NCBI GenBank assembly: GCA_052388455.1
Contig: JBQTIA010000003.1
Span: 1 to 29,474 of the forward strand
Direction of reading: 5' to 3'
Length of the DNA stretch: 29,474 bases
DNA from: CAZSNH01 sp052388455
Lineage (GTDB): Bacteria > Pseudomonadota > Alphaproteobacteria > Rhizobiales > Hyphomicrobiaceae
This document shows positions 1-6,769 of the stretch, piece after piece. Under the pieces are notes generated by a model that saw only the letters and a program-made list of their open reading frames with translations, had not been told where the DNA came from and made no database searches. Position 1 is the stretch's first letter. Every line of letters starts with the position of its first letter. Made by a program: the position numbers and the translations under genes.

Positions 1-35
1 GGTGAGTGGTGAGTGGTGAGTGGTGAGTGGTGAGT
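1..35. repeat. Tandem 7-bp repeat array (GGTGAGT)x5 at left window edge
   Basis: Five perfect head-to-tail copies of GGTGAGT fill the first 35 bases, and the array probably continues outside the window. The unit is the exact reverse complement of ACTCACC, which forms a second array at 476-503. The two arrays bracket the four-helix-bundle gene as inverted tandem repeats. Because the unit is 7 bp, each gained or lost copy would shift any reading frame running through it. Confidence 0.95.
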
Positions 36-56
36 GGGAAGGGCCGGTGTCACCAC

Positions 57-431
57 ATGGGGCAGATTCAGTCACACACAGACCTGGAGGTGTGGCAGCT
101 AGCGATGTCCCTTGTCGAAGACTGCTATCGGTTCACGGTCAGCTTTCCACGCGAGGAGATCTTCGGCATGACGTCTCAAATCCGCAGATGCGCCGTTTCC
201 ATTCCAGCCAACATCGCAGAAGGGTTTGGCCGCGACCAATCGGGGTACTTCATACAATTCCTTCGGATAGCGATGGGATCGGCCAGAGAACTCGAGACAC
301 ACCTCCTGTTGACCGAGCGGCTCAACTTGGCGTCGGTCGATCTCGACAGGCCGTTGCTGGATCGCTGCGTACGTGTCAGCAAGATGCTTCGGGCGCTCAT
401 TCGATCGCTCGAAGCGCGAACTGAAAACTAG
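57..431 (+). CDS. Four-helix-bundle protein (S23 / 23S rRNA intervening-sequence protein family)
   Basis: The 124-residue protein has the hallmarks of the four-helix-bundle S23/IVP family: an N-terminal DLEVWQLAM helix, then SFPREEIFGMTSQIRR, the core AVSIPANIAEGFGR, and the third helix IAMGSARELETHLLL. Family members are small helical proteins first met as ORFs inside intervening sequences of 23S rRNA genes and are structurally related to the Avd protein of diversity-generating retroelements; their biochemical role is unsettled. I chose ATG at 57, which opens just before the conserved region. An in-frame GTG at 27 would start inside the tandem repeats. The gene lies between a GGTGAGT array on its left and an ACTCACC array on its right, directly before accC, where accB is normally found in related bacteria. 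This suggests a small insertion cassette in the accB-accC operon (inference; accB is outside the window). Confidence 0.92.
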   Translation: MGQIQSHTDLEVWQLAMSLVEDCYRFTVSFPREEIFGMTSQIRRCAVSIPANIAEGFGRDQSGYFIQFLRIAMGSARELETHLLLTERLNLASVDLDRPLLDRCVRVSKMLRALIRSLEARTEN

Positions 432-475
432 GTGAGAACCGAAAGGGTGAATGGCGCGCTTCTCGTCACTTGGCC

Positions 476-503
476 ACTCACCATTCACCACTCACCACTC
501 ACG
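476..503. repeat. Inverted counterpart of the left repeat array (ACTCACC)x4
   Basis: Four 7-bp units lie head to tail: ACTCACC, ATTCACC, ACTCACC and ACTCACG (two variants). They are the reverse complement of the GGTGAGT units at 1-35, so the four-helix-bundle gene is enclosed by inverted arrays. Within this side, GGTGAATGG at 446-454 also pairs exactly with CCATTCACC at 481-489, forming a hairpin just ahead of the accC ribosome-binding region. Confidence 0.9.
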
Positions 504-511
504 AGAGAACC

Positions 512-1852
512 ATGTTCGACAAAGTCCTGATCGCCAACCGCGGCGAGATCGCTCTACGCATCCAGCGCGCCTGCAAGGAGCTGGGCATCGCAACGGTGGC
601 GGTGCACTCGACGGCGGACGCCGACGCCATGCACGTGAGGCTGGCGGACGAGAGTGTTTGCATCGGCCCGCCACCGGCCCGCGAAAGCTATCTCAACATC
701 CCGCGCCTGCTCGCCGCCTGCGAGATCACCGGCGCCGATGCCATCCATCCCGGATACGGCTTCCTGTCGGAGAACGCGCGCTTCGCGGAAATCCTCGAAG
801 AGCACCAGATCACCTTCATCGGTCCGACCTCCGAGCACATCCGGATCATGGGCGATAAGATCGAGGCCAAGGAAACCGCGAAGAAGCTCGGCATTCCCGT
901 GGTGCCGGGCTCCGACGGAGCGGTGACCACCGAGGCCGAGGCGCTGGCCGTCGCCAAGAAGATGGGCTTCCCCGTCCTGATCAAGGCGACCGCCGGCGGC
1001 GGCGGACGCGGCATGAAGGTGGCGCACACGGCGGAGGAGATCGGCGTCGCGCTGTCGACGGCCCGCTCGGAAGCCGCAGCCGCCTTCGGCAACGACAGTG
1101 TCTACATCGAGAAGTATCTGACCAAGCCGCGTCATATCGAAATCCAGGTGTTCGGTGACGGCCAGGGCAACGCCATCCACCTCGGCGAGCGGGATTGCTC
1201 GCTGCAGCGCCGCCACCAGAAGATATTGGAAGAGAGCCCCTCGCCGGCGCTCAACAACGAGGCGCGAAAGAAAATTGGCGAGACCGTCGCCAAGGCGATG
1301 CAGAAGCTGAAATACCGCGGCGCCGGAACGGTCGAATTCCTGTTCGAGGACGGCGAGTTCTATTTCATCGAAATGAACACGCGGCTGCAGGTGGAGCACC
1401 CGGTCACCGAGGCGGTCACTGGCATCGACCTCGTGCTCGAGCAGATCCGCGTCGCCTCAGGCGCGGGGCTGACCTACAAGCAGGATGAGATCCAGTTCTC
1501 CGGCCACGCCATCGAGTGCCGCATCAATGCCGAGAACCCGCGCACGTTCCGCCCCTCGCCGGGCCAGATCACCTATTGGCACCCCCCGGGCGGTCTCGGC
1601 GTGCGCGTCGACAGCGGCGTCTACCAGGGCTACCGCATCCCTCCCTTCTACGACAGCCTCATCGGCAAGCTGATCGTGCACGGCAAAAACCGCAACGAAT
1701 GCATGATGCGGCTGAAGCGGGCGCTGTCCGAGTTCGTCATCGACGGGATCGAGACGACCATTCCGCTGTTCAGCGAGCTGGTCCGCCACCCCGATATCGC
1801 CAATGGCTTGTACGATATTCACTGGCTCGAAAAATACCTGGCCAAGGCTTAG
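512..1852 (+). CDS. accC: Acetyl-CoA carboxylase, biotin carboxylase subunit
   Basis: AccC carboxylates the biotin on the carrier protein AccB using ATP and bicarbonate, the first half-reaction of malonyl-CoA synthesis for fatty acids. The 446-residue product matches the usual length of about 450. It opens with FDKVLIANRGEIALRI, carries the glycine-rich ATP-grasp loop KATAGGGGRGMK, and has the biotin carboxylase signature EMNTRLQVEHPVTE. ATG at 512 is the conserved family start; an upstream in-frame ATG at 470 would add residues coded inside the repeat array. A purine stretch (GAGAG) lies just before the start. accB normally precedes this gene in the same operon, but here the four-helix-bundle cassette occupies that place. 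Expression may therefore depend on read-through across the cassette or on a promoter within it (inference). Confidence 0.97.
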   Translation: MFDKVLIANRGEIALRIQRACKELGIATVAVHSTADADAMHVRLADESVCIGPPPARESYLNIPRLLAACEITGADAIHPGYGFLSENARFAEILEEHQITFIGPTSEHIRIMGDKIEAKETAKKLGIPVVPGSDGAVTTEAEALAVAKKMGFPVLIKATAGGGGRGMKVAHTAEEIGVALSTARSEAAAAFGNDSVYIEKYLTKPRHIEIQVFGDGQGNAIHLGERDCSLQRRHQKILEESPSPALNNEARKKIGETVAKAMQKLKYRGAGTVEFLFEDGEFYFIEMNTRLQVEHPVTEAVTGIDLVLEQIRVASGAGLTYKQDEIQFSGHAIECRINAENPRTFRPSPGQITYWHPPGGLGVRVDSGVYQGYRIPPFYDSLIGKLIVHGKNRNECMMRLKRALSEFVIDGIETTIPLFSELVRHPDIANGLYDIHWLEKYLAKA

Positions 1853-1915
1853 GATGCCTCTGGCTCACTCCGCTGGGACGTCATCAGCGGACAACACCAG
1901 GGAACACGTCTCCTC

Positions 1916-2599
1916 ATGGCGTCACGTGACGACATGATGATCGACATCACGCCGCAGGTCCTGCTCAAGGCCTACAGTTGCGGCATCTTTCCCATGGCCG
2001 AAAGCGCCGACGACCCGGCCCTCTACTGGATCGAGCCGCAGCACCGCGGCATCCTTCCGCTCGACGCCGTGCACGTGCCGGGCCGCCTGGCGCGCACCGT
2101 GCGCTCGACCGACATGATGGTGCATGTCGACCGCGACTTCGCGGGAGTGATCAGCGGCTGCGCCAAGGCCCGCTCGGGCCGCCGCTCGACATGGATCAAC
2201 GCCCGCATCCGCACGCTCTACCGGCAGCTCTTCGAAATGGGCTACTGCCACACCATCGAAGTGTGGAACGGCGACCGTCTGGCCGGCGGGCTCTACGGCG
2301 TGGCGCTCGGCGGCGCGTTCTTCGGGGAAAGCATGTTTTCCTACGAGCGCGACGCCTCGAAGATTGCGCTGGTGCATCTTGCTGCGCGCCTGATCCACGG
2401 CGGCTTCGCGCTGCTCGACACGCAGTTCGTGACCGAGCACCTGAAGCAGTTCGGCACGATCGAGGTCGACCGCGACGACTTCCACCTTCTGCTCGATCCA
2501 GCATTGAAGCGCAGCGCCGATTTTGCGCGGCTGCCCGCGGACACGCCGGCTCACGAGGTGCTCGCCATCGTCGGCCGGCGCAATGTGCGTCCGGGCTGA
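1916..2599 (+). CDS. aat: Leucyl/phenylalanyl-tRNA--protein transferase
   Basis: Aat transfers Leu or Phe from charged tRNA to the N-terminal Arg or Lys of proteins, marking them for ClpS/ClpAP degradation in the cytoplasm. The 227-residue protein contains the family's opening block LLKAYSCGIFPMAES, the YWIEPQHRGILPLD segment, the substrate-pocket region EVWNGDRLAGGLYGVALGG with GAFFGESMFS, and the LLDTQFVTEHLKQFG segment. Start is ATG at 1916; in-frame ATGs at 1934 and 1937 are possible because no clear Shine-Dalgarno sequence is seen. It follows accC by 63 nt on the same strand, the usual alphaproteobacterial accBC-aat order, which implies co-transcription. Confidence 0.96.
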   Translation: MASRDDMMIDITPQVLLKAYSCGIFPMAESADDPALYWIEPQHRGILPLDAVHVPGRLARTVRSTDMMVHVDRDFAGVISGCAKARSGRRSTWINARIRTLYRQLFEMGYCHTIEVWNGDRLAGGLYGVALGGAFFGESMFSYERDASKIALVHLAARLIHGGFALLDTQFVTEHLKQFGTIEVDRDDFHLLLDPALKRSADFARLPADTPAHEVLAIVGRRNVRPG

Positions 2600-2783
2600 A
2601 CCGCGTCGGCCATCGCCTTCGCCGTTCGCTCCGTGGCAGCATCTTTGTGCCGGCAGGAACAGCGCGGCGCGGCCCTTTCATCGAATATCCGTTCAGAAGC
2701 GCGAACAAGACAACAGCCGCTTCTCTCCGGCCGGCGATCAAAGAACCGTCCGGGGCCGAACAACACAACGCGAAAGACGATCA

Positions 2784-3008
2784 ATGAGCAGCACGTTCAC
2801 GAAGTCCATCGTCGGAACCCTCGCGGCCGTCATCGCCCTCGGCGGTGTCATGACGGGCGCACAGGCCGGCGGCAACCATAACCGCCACCTGAAGTTCCAG
2901 TTCAGCGACGGTCCTCACGATCCCTGCGCCTTCTACTTCCACAAGTGGAAGACGACGGGCAAGTTCAAGTGGAAGCAGCGCTACATCTTCTGCATCAGCA
3001 CGCACTGA
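2784..3008 (+). CDS. Small secreted basic/aromatic protein, unknown function
   Basis: A 74-residue product not recognised as a named family. It has a clear signal peptide: a short polar N-terminus with one Lys, a hydrophobic stretch (IVGTLAAVIALGGVM), and a likely cleavage after AQA near residue 28. The mature part of about 46 residues is rich in His, Lys, Phe, Trp and Tyr and has two Cys (near residues 48 and 70) that could form a disulfide. The ATG at 2784 is chosen because it is followed immediately by the signal peptide. The longer open frame upstream looks non-coding. It sits alone between aat and the DUF6152-like gene with gaps of about 180 and 200 nt. Confidence 0.65.
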   Translation: MSSTFTKSIVGTLAAVIALGGVMTGAQAGGNHNRHLKFQFSDGPHDPCAFYFHKWKTTGKFKWKQRYIFCISTH

Positions 3009-3211
3009 GGAGGCATCGACCGACAAAACGAGACGGCACGTCAGAGTTCGGCAAGGGCCCTCGATCGCCAACCCGCGGTCGGGGGCTTCGTCGTTACAGG
3101 CATCGGACGATCCTGCCGTCAGCGGGGCTCGGAGTTACTGCGATGTCACAGGCAGCCGGGGGGATGGCTGCTATGAAGGTCGCAGCGTCAACCCCTGCAT
3201 CGTGCCTCCCC

Positions 3212-3580
3212 ATGATCCAACCACCTCGCGTCGCCGCGGCCACGTTAGCAGCGACCCTGCTTCTCGCTGCACTCCCTGTCGCGGCCCATCACACGTTCGT
3301 CTCGAAATACGACAACAGCAAGCTGATCACCGTCGCCGGCACGGTCGATAGCGTGAGCTTCGGCAATCCGCACATTTTCTTCAGCGTGAGTGGGTGGACG
3401 GTCGAGACCGAGGGGGTCGCCGTCGCCAACGGCAAGGGGCTGACACGCGAGAGGCTGAAGGAAGGGGCCAAGGTGACGGTGAGGGGCTGGAAGGCGCGCG
3501 ACGGATCTTCGGCCATGGGCTTGCAGACCATCACCTTCGCGGGCGGGCCTTCGATCACCATGCGCGGCTCCGCGCGCTGA
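3212..3580 (+). CDS. Exported DUF6152-like protein
   Basis: The predicted product has a signal peptide (hydrophobic run ATLAATLLLAALPVAA) followed by HHTFVSKYD and the segment LITVAGTVDSVSFGNPHIFF. This is the pattern of small periplasmic DUF6152 proteins, an OB-like fold of unknown function. The first mature residues include a His pair, which could bind metal (inference). I give the start as ATG 3212 because it leaves an ordinary signal peptide. In-frame ATGs at 3143 (with GGAG upstream) and 3173 would extend the N-terminus by 23 or 13 residues and cannot be excluded. The next gene begins 5 nt after the stop, so the two are almost certainly co-transcribed. Confidence 0.75.
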   Translation: MIQPPRVAAATLAATLLLAALPVAAHHTFVSKYDNSKLITVAGTVDSVSFGNPHIFFSVSGWTVETEGVAVANGKGLTRERLKEGAKVTVRGWKARDGSSAMGLQTITFAGGPSITMRGSAR

Positions 3581-3585
3581 CCGCC

Positions 3586-4086
3586 ATGCCGCTGGACATG
3601 CCGCCCGCCAACATCTGGACGTCGCTTGAGCACTCGGCGGTTGCGACGTTCGTGCGCGAGTCGGTCTGGGCCTACCCTATCCTCGAGACGGTTCACATCG
3701 TCGGGCTCGGATTGCTGTTCGGCGCCATCGTCAGCTTCGACCTGCGTGTGCTCGGCCTCAGCAAGAGCTTGCCCGTTACGACACTGGAGCGCCACCTGCT
3801 GCCCTGGGTGTGGGTCGGCTTCGCGCTCAACGCCGCCAGCGGCACACTGCTCTTCGCGTCCGATGCGGTCGATTTCTCGGCAAACCCCGCGCTCATGGCG
3901 AAGCTCGCGCTCATAGCTGCTGCCGGTGCCAATGCGCTGGTGTTCCAGCGCCGGATCGCAGCCGGCACCGCAGGCTGGCAGGTCGATCGGCCGGCTTCGC
4001 CGGCGGCGCGGCTTTCCGCTGCCCTGTCGATCGCGCTCTGGCTGGCGGTGATCATCGCCGGCCGGATGATCGCCTACGTCAAATAA
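3586..4086 (+). CDS. DUF6644-like integral membrane protein
   Basis: A 166-residue membrane protein with about four hydrophobic segments: near residues 32-50 (ETVHIVGLGLLFGAIVSF), 72-92, 103-120 and 144-163. Conserved-looking polar positions in the first helix region (SVWAYPILETVHIVG) include a His that could ligate haem or metal, as in several four-helix membrane cytochrome-like families, but I see no second clear ligand motif and do not claim function. DUF6152 and DUF6644 genes commonly occur as neighbours, which supports both calls. The 5-nt gap to the gene upstream implies a two-gene unit, possibly an exported factor with its membrane partner. Confidence 0.75.
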   Translation: MPLDMPPANIWTSLEHSAVATFVRESVWAYPILETVHIVGLGLLFGAIVSFDLRVLGLSKSLPVTTLERHLLPWVWVGFALNAASGTLLFASDAVDFSANPALMAKLALIAAAGANALVFQRRIAAGTAGWQVDRPASPAARLSAALSIALWLAVIIAGRMIAYVK

Positions 4087-4188
4087 ACCACGACTTCCTT
4101 CGGACCCTGTTGGCCCGAAGCGCGACTGGTCGGTCTCATCAAAAAATTCGGCGACCCTGGCTCGCACCTCAAGCGCCAGATGGCCTCG

Positions 4189-4377
4189 TCAGTGCACCTG
4201 ACGGCGGGCCTGTTTCAATCCCGCCGCCGTCACGTACCACTCGCCCGCGGTGCAGACCGCGAAACCGCGGCGGCTGAGCTTGCGGGCCACCCGCAAGGCC
4301 ATCGGCGGAAAGAAGTCCCGCGGCTTCATGACGAGCAGCTCGAGGACTGCCAGATCGTTCTCGTTGAGATGAGTCAT
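4189..4377 (-). CDS. Small winged-helix-like protein, hypothetical
   Basis: A 62-residue product beginning MTHLNENDLAVLELLVMKPR, followed by a basic helix (ALRVARKLSRRG) and a strand-turn-strand like part (FAVCTAGEWYVTAAGLKQAR). The pattern of two short helices then a wing resembles small winged-helix DNA-binding proteins, but this is a shape match only. The ATG at 4377 is chosen because coding character begins there; the reading frame stays open upstream to about 4632 with no coding look. It is transcribed toward the DUF6644-like gene (convergent) and is followed upstream by a gene-free gap. Confidence 0.5.
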   Translation of the reverse strand: MTHLNENDLAVLELLVMKPRDFFPPMALRVARKLSRRGFAVCTAGEWYVTAAGLKQARRQVH

Positions 4378-4769
4378 GTCCGTACGCCCCGCTGAACGCA
4401 CTAGGCGGCTGGGCGTCAAGGACGCCGCACAGCGTCGTCCCTCGACCCCACCCGACCGAACGGCATTCGGCGCCCTCACGCCGCTCCAGTCCACCGCACG
4501 CGTACAGACTCGACCGGAAGCACCACCCGATGCATCGAGGCTAACCGTGATCGGAGCAAATCGCCACGGGTGCGAAGCGAAGTAACTGTTGATCATTTCC
4601 GCCGATTGGGGACGTGGCCGTTTCGGACACATTTTACATTTCGGAGCGCCGAGTCGCTGGCGCGGATGTCTGTCGGCTGGCGACAGCGAGCGCGTCTCGG
4701 CCAGAGTTTTTCGGGGTGTAACGCAGGGAACAGCACGCGGCCGAGCACTGGCCTATTCTCAGCGTCATC

Positions 4770-4899
4770 GAGAGACGGCATGGCCCACGCACCTCGCCAG
4801 CTCTCAACCGGATACTACCGCCGGGTGTCCCTCCCCCGCCCCCGTGAAGCCCGGCGCTTCAGCCCCTCGGTCGCTCCCCCGCCGAGGGGCTTTTCTTTT
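4770..4899 (+). ncRNA. Candidate small RNA, copy 1 (C-rich loops, Rho-independent end)
   Basis: About 130 nt that align with a second copy at 5091-5219. Shared landmarks are GAGAGACG (4770), GGCCCACGC (4782), the stem arm CGCCGGG (4819-4825) pairing with CCCGGCG (4850-4856) around a 24-nt loop rich in C runs, an alternative small GAAGC/GCTTC hairpin (4847-4861 region), and the terminator hairpin at 4862-4890. The loops carry CCCTCCCCC and CTCCCCC, complementary to Shine-Dalgarno sequences, as in many trans-acting alphaproteobacterial sRNAs. No matching ORF is conserved between copies. The 5' end is a guess from where similarity begins; no convincing promoter was found. Confidence 0.42.
4862..4899 (+). 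terminator. Rho-independent terminator of candidate sRNA copy 1
   Basis: A perfect 9-bp stem GCCCCTCGG (4862-4870) / CCGAGGGGC (4882-4890) with an 11-nt loop TCGCTCCCCCG is followed directly by TTTTCTTTT. It terminates plus-strand transcription, although no plus-strand protein gene lies upstream within 700 nt. Confidence 0.8.
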
Positions 4900-5090
4900 C
4901 TCGCACGCCCCCCGCCGCCAGTGACGAACACAAGCCGCTCGCTGAAACCCGCTGCGATGTCGGCGCGTAGTTCAATTCATGTCGCCGAAACGCGATCCGC
5001 AGCGCGCGCAAATGCGGAGCGCGCAATCAAATCCGGTGTCACCTTGGAAACAGCGCCACGCCGAGGCTTTTCGTAATGTCCTGATCACGC

Positions 5091-5221
5091 GAGAGACGAG
5101 ACGGGCCCACGCTCCCGGATCCCTCTCACCGAAGTCCCCCGCCGGGCGTCCCTCCCCGCCCCCCGTGAAGCCCGGCGCTTCAGAGCCCCTCGGCCGCTCC
5201 CCCGCCGAGGGGCTTTTTCTT
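5091..5221 (+). ncRNA. Candidate small RNA, copy 2 (homologue of copy 1)
   Basis: Carries the same landmarks in the same order as copy 1: GAGAGACG (5091-5098), GGCCCACGC (5104-5112), CGCCGGG (5140-5146) pairing with CCCGGCG (5171-5177), the conserved GTGAAGCCCGGCGCTTCAG block, and the terminator at 5185-5213. The distance from GAGAGACG to the first stem arm is 49 nt in both copies. The strongest identity is over about 80 nt (5139-5219). Stem arms are identical while loop positions vary slightly, consistent with selection on structure, although a recent duplication would look similar. Confidence 0.42.
5185..5219 (+). terminator. Rho-independent terminator of candidate sRNA copy 2
   Basis: The stem GCCCCTCGG (5185-5193) / CCGAGGGGC (5205-5213) with loop CCGCTCCCCCG is followed by TTTTTCTT. 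It is identical in its stem to the copy at 4862-4890. It points on the plus strand toward the 3' end of the minus-strand aquaporin gene, so it may also insulate that gene. Confidence 0.8.
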
Positions 5222-5270
5222 GCGCTTTTTCCAAGCTTGGGACCGCGACGCTGGCAATCGGCTGAGCCGC

Positions 5271-5960
5271 CTAATCTCGAACACGCGCCGGAGACGGCAT
5301 GAGCTGGCCGGCGACCCACCACGCCAACATCGCTCCGACGAACTGGCAGGCGACGAAGGCCGCGACATCGTCGGGCCGGATGCCGGCGAACGTATTGGTG
5401 CAGGCGCGGGCCAGCGTCACCGCCGGATTGGCGAAGGACGTCGACGCGGTGAACCAGTAGGCGGAGACGATGTAGAGCCCGACGCTGGTGGGAATTGCTT
5501 CGGGCCGGGCGCGGCGCGTCAGCAGAATGGTGAGCACAAGCCCGAAGGCCGCGACGACCTCGGACGCCCACTGTCCGGTTCCGGTGCGCACCTTGCCGGA
5601 CACCTGGAGCAGCGGCTCGTCGAACATCAGTTGGGCCGCCAGCACGCCGACGAGCGCTCCGCAAACCTGGGCGGCGACGTAGCCGGCCAAGGCGCCGGTC
5701 GCCAGCTCTCCCCGCAACCGGAACACCAGCGATACGGCGGGATTGAAGTGGGCGCCCGAGACGGGGCCGAACATGGTGATCAGCACGACGAGGGCGGCAC
5801 CGGTCGCCAGCGCATTGGCGAGCAGCGCCAGGGCGACGTTGCCGCCGGCGAGACGCTCGGCCATGATGCCGGAGCCGACCACGGCCGCCAGAAGCAGCGC
5901 CGTGCCCAGCGCTTCGGCCGCCAGCCGCGCGGGAAGCTCGACGCGCAGGGGCTCGCTCAT
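5271..5960 (-). CDS. aqpS: Aquaporin/aquaglyceroporin (MIP family), arsenic-operon type
   Basis: A 229-residue inner-membrane channel of the MIP family. Both signature half-helix motifs are present: HFNPAV (NPA at 73-75) and FANPAVTLAR (NPA at 178-180), with about six membrane spans around them and the usual internal duplication. MIP channels pass water, glycerol or neutral metalloid hydroxides. The ATG at 5960 overlaps the stop of arsC by 4 nt (ATGA), so translation is coupled. In Sinorhizobium meliloti the channel AqpS replaces the ArsB pump: arsenate is reduced by ArsC and the arsenite leaves through the channel. By context this is the same arrangement (inference). The gene symbol is used on that basis. 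Confidence 0.88.
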   Translation of the reverse strand: MSEPLRVELPARLAAEALGTALLLAAVVGSGIMAERLAGGNVALALLANALATGAALVVLITMFGPVSGAHFNPAVSLVFRLRGELATGALAGYVAAQVCGALVGVLAAQLMFDEPLLQVSGKVRTGTGQWASEVVAAFGLVLTILLTRRARPEAIPTSVGLYIVSAYWFTASTSFANPAVTLARACTNTFAGIRPDDVAAFVACQFVGAMLAWWVAGQLMPSPARVRD

Positions 5961-6493
5961 ACCGGGTTCGCCGCCAGAATTGTGAAGTTCGGTGTCGGGC
6001 TCGTCGCGTGGATGTCGGCGAGCGCCCGGCTCAGTCCTGCGGTGTCGTAACGGGCGAGATCGAGGGCCACGAGCTTGCCGATCCGATCGGCCAGCGCTCG
6101 CTGCGTCTCTGCGAAGGCCCGGCGCTTGGTGTCATCGTCGCCCGCCACGCGGGACGGGTCCGGCAGGCCCCAATGGGCTCGCGCCGGCGAGCCGGTCCAA
6201 ACGGGGCACGCCTCGTCGGCGGCATCTCCGCAGACGGTGATGACGATGGCGAGCGTCGGCGCGCCGATGCCGGAAAACTCGTCCCAGGATTTCGACCGCA
6301 GTGCCGTGAGGTCGTGGCCGAGGTCGGCGAGCAGCGCAAAGGCGTGCGGATTGATGCGCCCGCTCGGATGGCTGCCGGCGCTGTGGGCGCGGAAGCGCTC
6401 GCCGCCAAGGGCGTTGAGCGTGCTCTCGGCCAGCACGGAGCGCGCCGAGTTGTGAGTGCAGAGGAACAGAACGTCTGTGACCTTGCCACCCAT
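5957..6493 (-). CDS. arsC: Arsenate reductase, thioredoxin-coupled low-molecular-weight-phosphatase type
   Basis: Reduces arsenate to arsenite in the cytoplasm. The 178-residue product has the CX5R anion loop FLCTHNSARS (Cys12, Arg18) at its N-terminus and the second redox pair in VCGDAADEACPVW (Cys88 and Cys96), the three-Cys relay of the thioredoxin-dependent family. The start at 6493 (MGGKVTD) is preceded by AGGGGAAG at good spacing. Upstream in-frame ATGs at 6511 and 6559 would add residues before the conserved strand. It is the first gene of an operon with the aquaporin, overlapping it by 4 nt. No ArsR-family repressor gene is seen nearby, though a palindromic operator-like region lies about 160 nt upstream. 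The tail beyond the ArsC core (about residues 130-178) is ordinary for fused helical ends. Confidence 0.93.
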   Translation of the reverse strand: MGGKVTDVLFLCTHNSARSVLAESTLNALGGERFRAHSAGSHPSGRINPHAFALLADLGHDLTALRSKSWDEFSGIGAPTLAIVITVCGDAADEACPVWTGSPARAHWGLPDPSRVAGDDDTKRRAFAETQRALADRIGKLVALDLARYDTAGLSRALADIHATSPTPNFTILAANPV

Positions 6494-6648
6494 GCGCTTC
6501 CCCTTCCGCATCTTGCCGCCGTTGCTGACGCACGGCCAATCCCGAGATGCGCGGCGCACGTGTCAGAGAGATGACAGGCCCATCGCAGCCCGCCCGCGTA
6601 GACCACCTCAAGCCGGCCGCGGTCAACACTCACGACATCGTGTCTGGC

Positions 6649-6684
6649 ATGTTACAACATAGCATAGTTATGTTCTGACATAAC
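6649..6684. promoter_or_regulatory. Double palindromic operator between arsC and the divergent small gene
   Basis: Two palindromes lie in an AT-rich island in otherwise GC-rich DNA: ATGTT-AC-AACAT (6649-6660) and GTTATGT-TCTG-ACATAAC (6667-6684, 7-bp perfect arms). They sit between divergent genes, 156 nt from arsC and 86 nt from the small secreted gene, as expected for a dimeric regulator such as ArsR/SmtB or another winged-helix repressor. The regulator is not identified. The 10-mer CTGACATAAC in the right arm also occurs at the start of the MarR gene (near 18947). Confidence 0.6.
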
Positions 6685-6769
6685 AGTTTCTGGCTCTGCC
6701 TGACTGCAAAGTGGCCCATCGTTTGTCTAATCCGACCCGGCACTCGACATCAGAAACAGGAGGCCCGTG

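Larger units (their letters stand above)
4378..5270. other. Gene-free gap of about 890 nt with two homologous structured elements
   Basis: No open frame here has a recognisable product; long frames on both strands run through low-complexity C-rich sequence. The left 390 nt hold nothing I can identify. The right part holds two related elements, each ending in a strong hairpin and T-tract on the plus strand, described separately as candidate small RNAs. Confidence 0.7.

Noticed and set aside
554..1399. Long minus-strand open frame of 281 codons
   Set aside because: It is fully antisense to accC and follows the codon-position GC bias of that gene; no protein-like motif.
4098..4120. Hairpin CTTCGGACC / GGCCCGAAG after the DUF6644-like gene as a terminator
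   Set aside because: One mismatch in the stem and no T-tract within reach; too weak to call.
4570..5076. Plus-strand 168-codon frame in the gap before the aquaporin
   Set aside because: Composition is Ser/Arg/Pro-rich without motifs and it runs through the hairpin and terminator of candidate sRNA copy 1.
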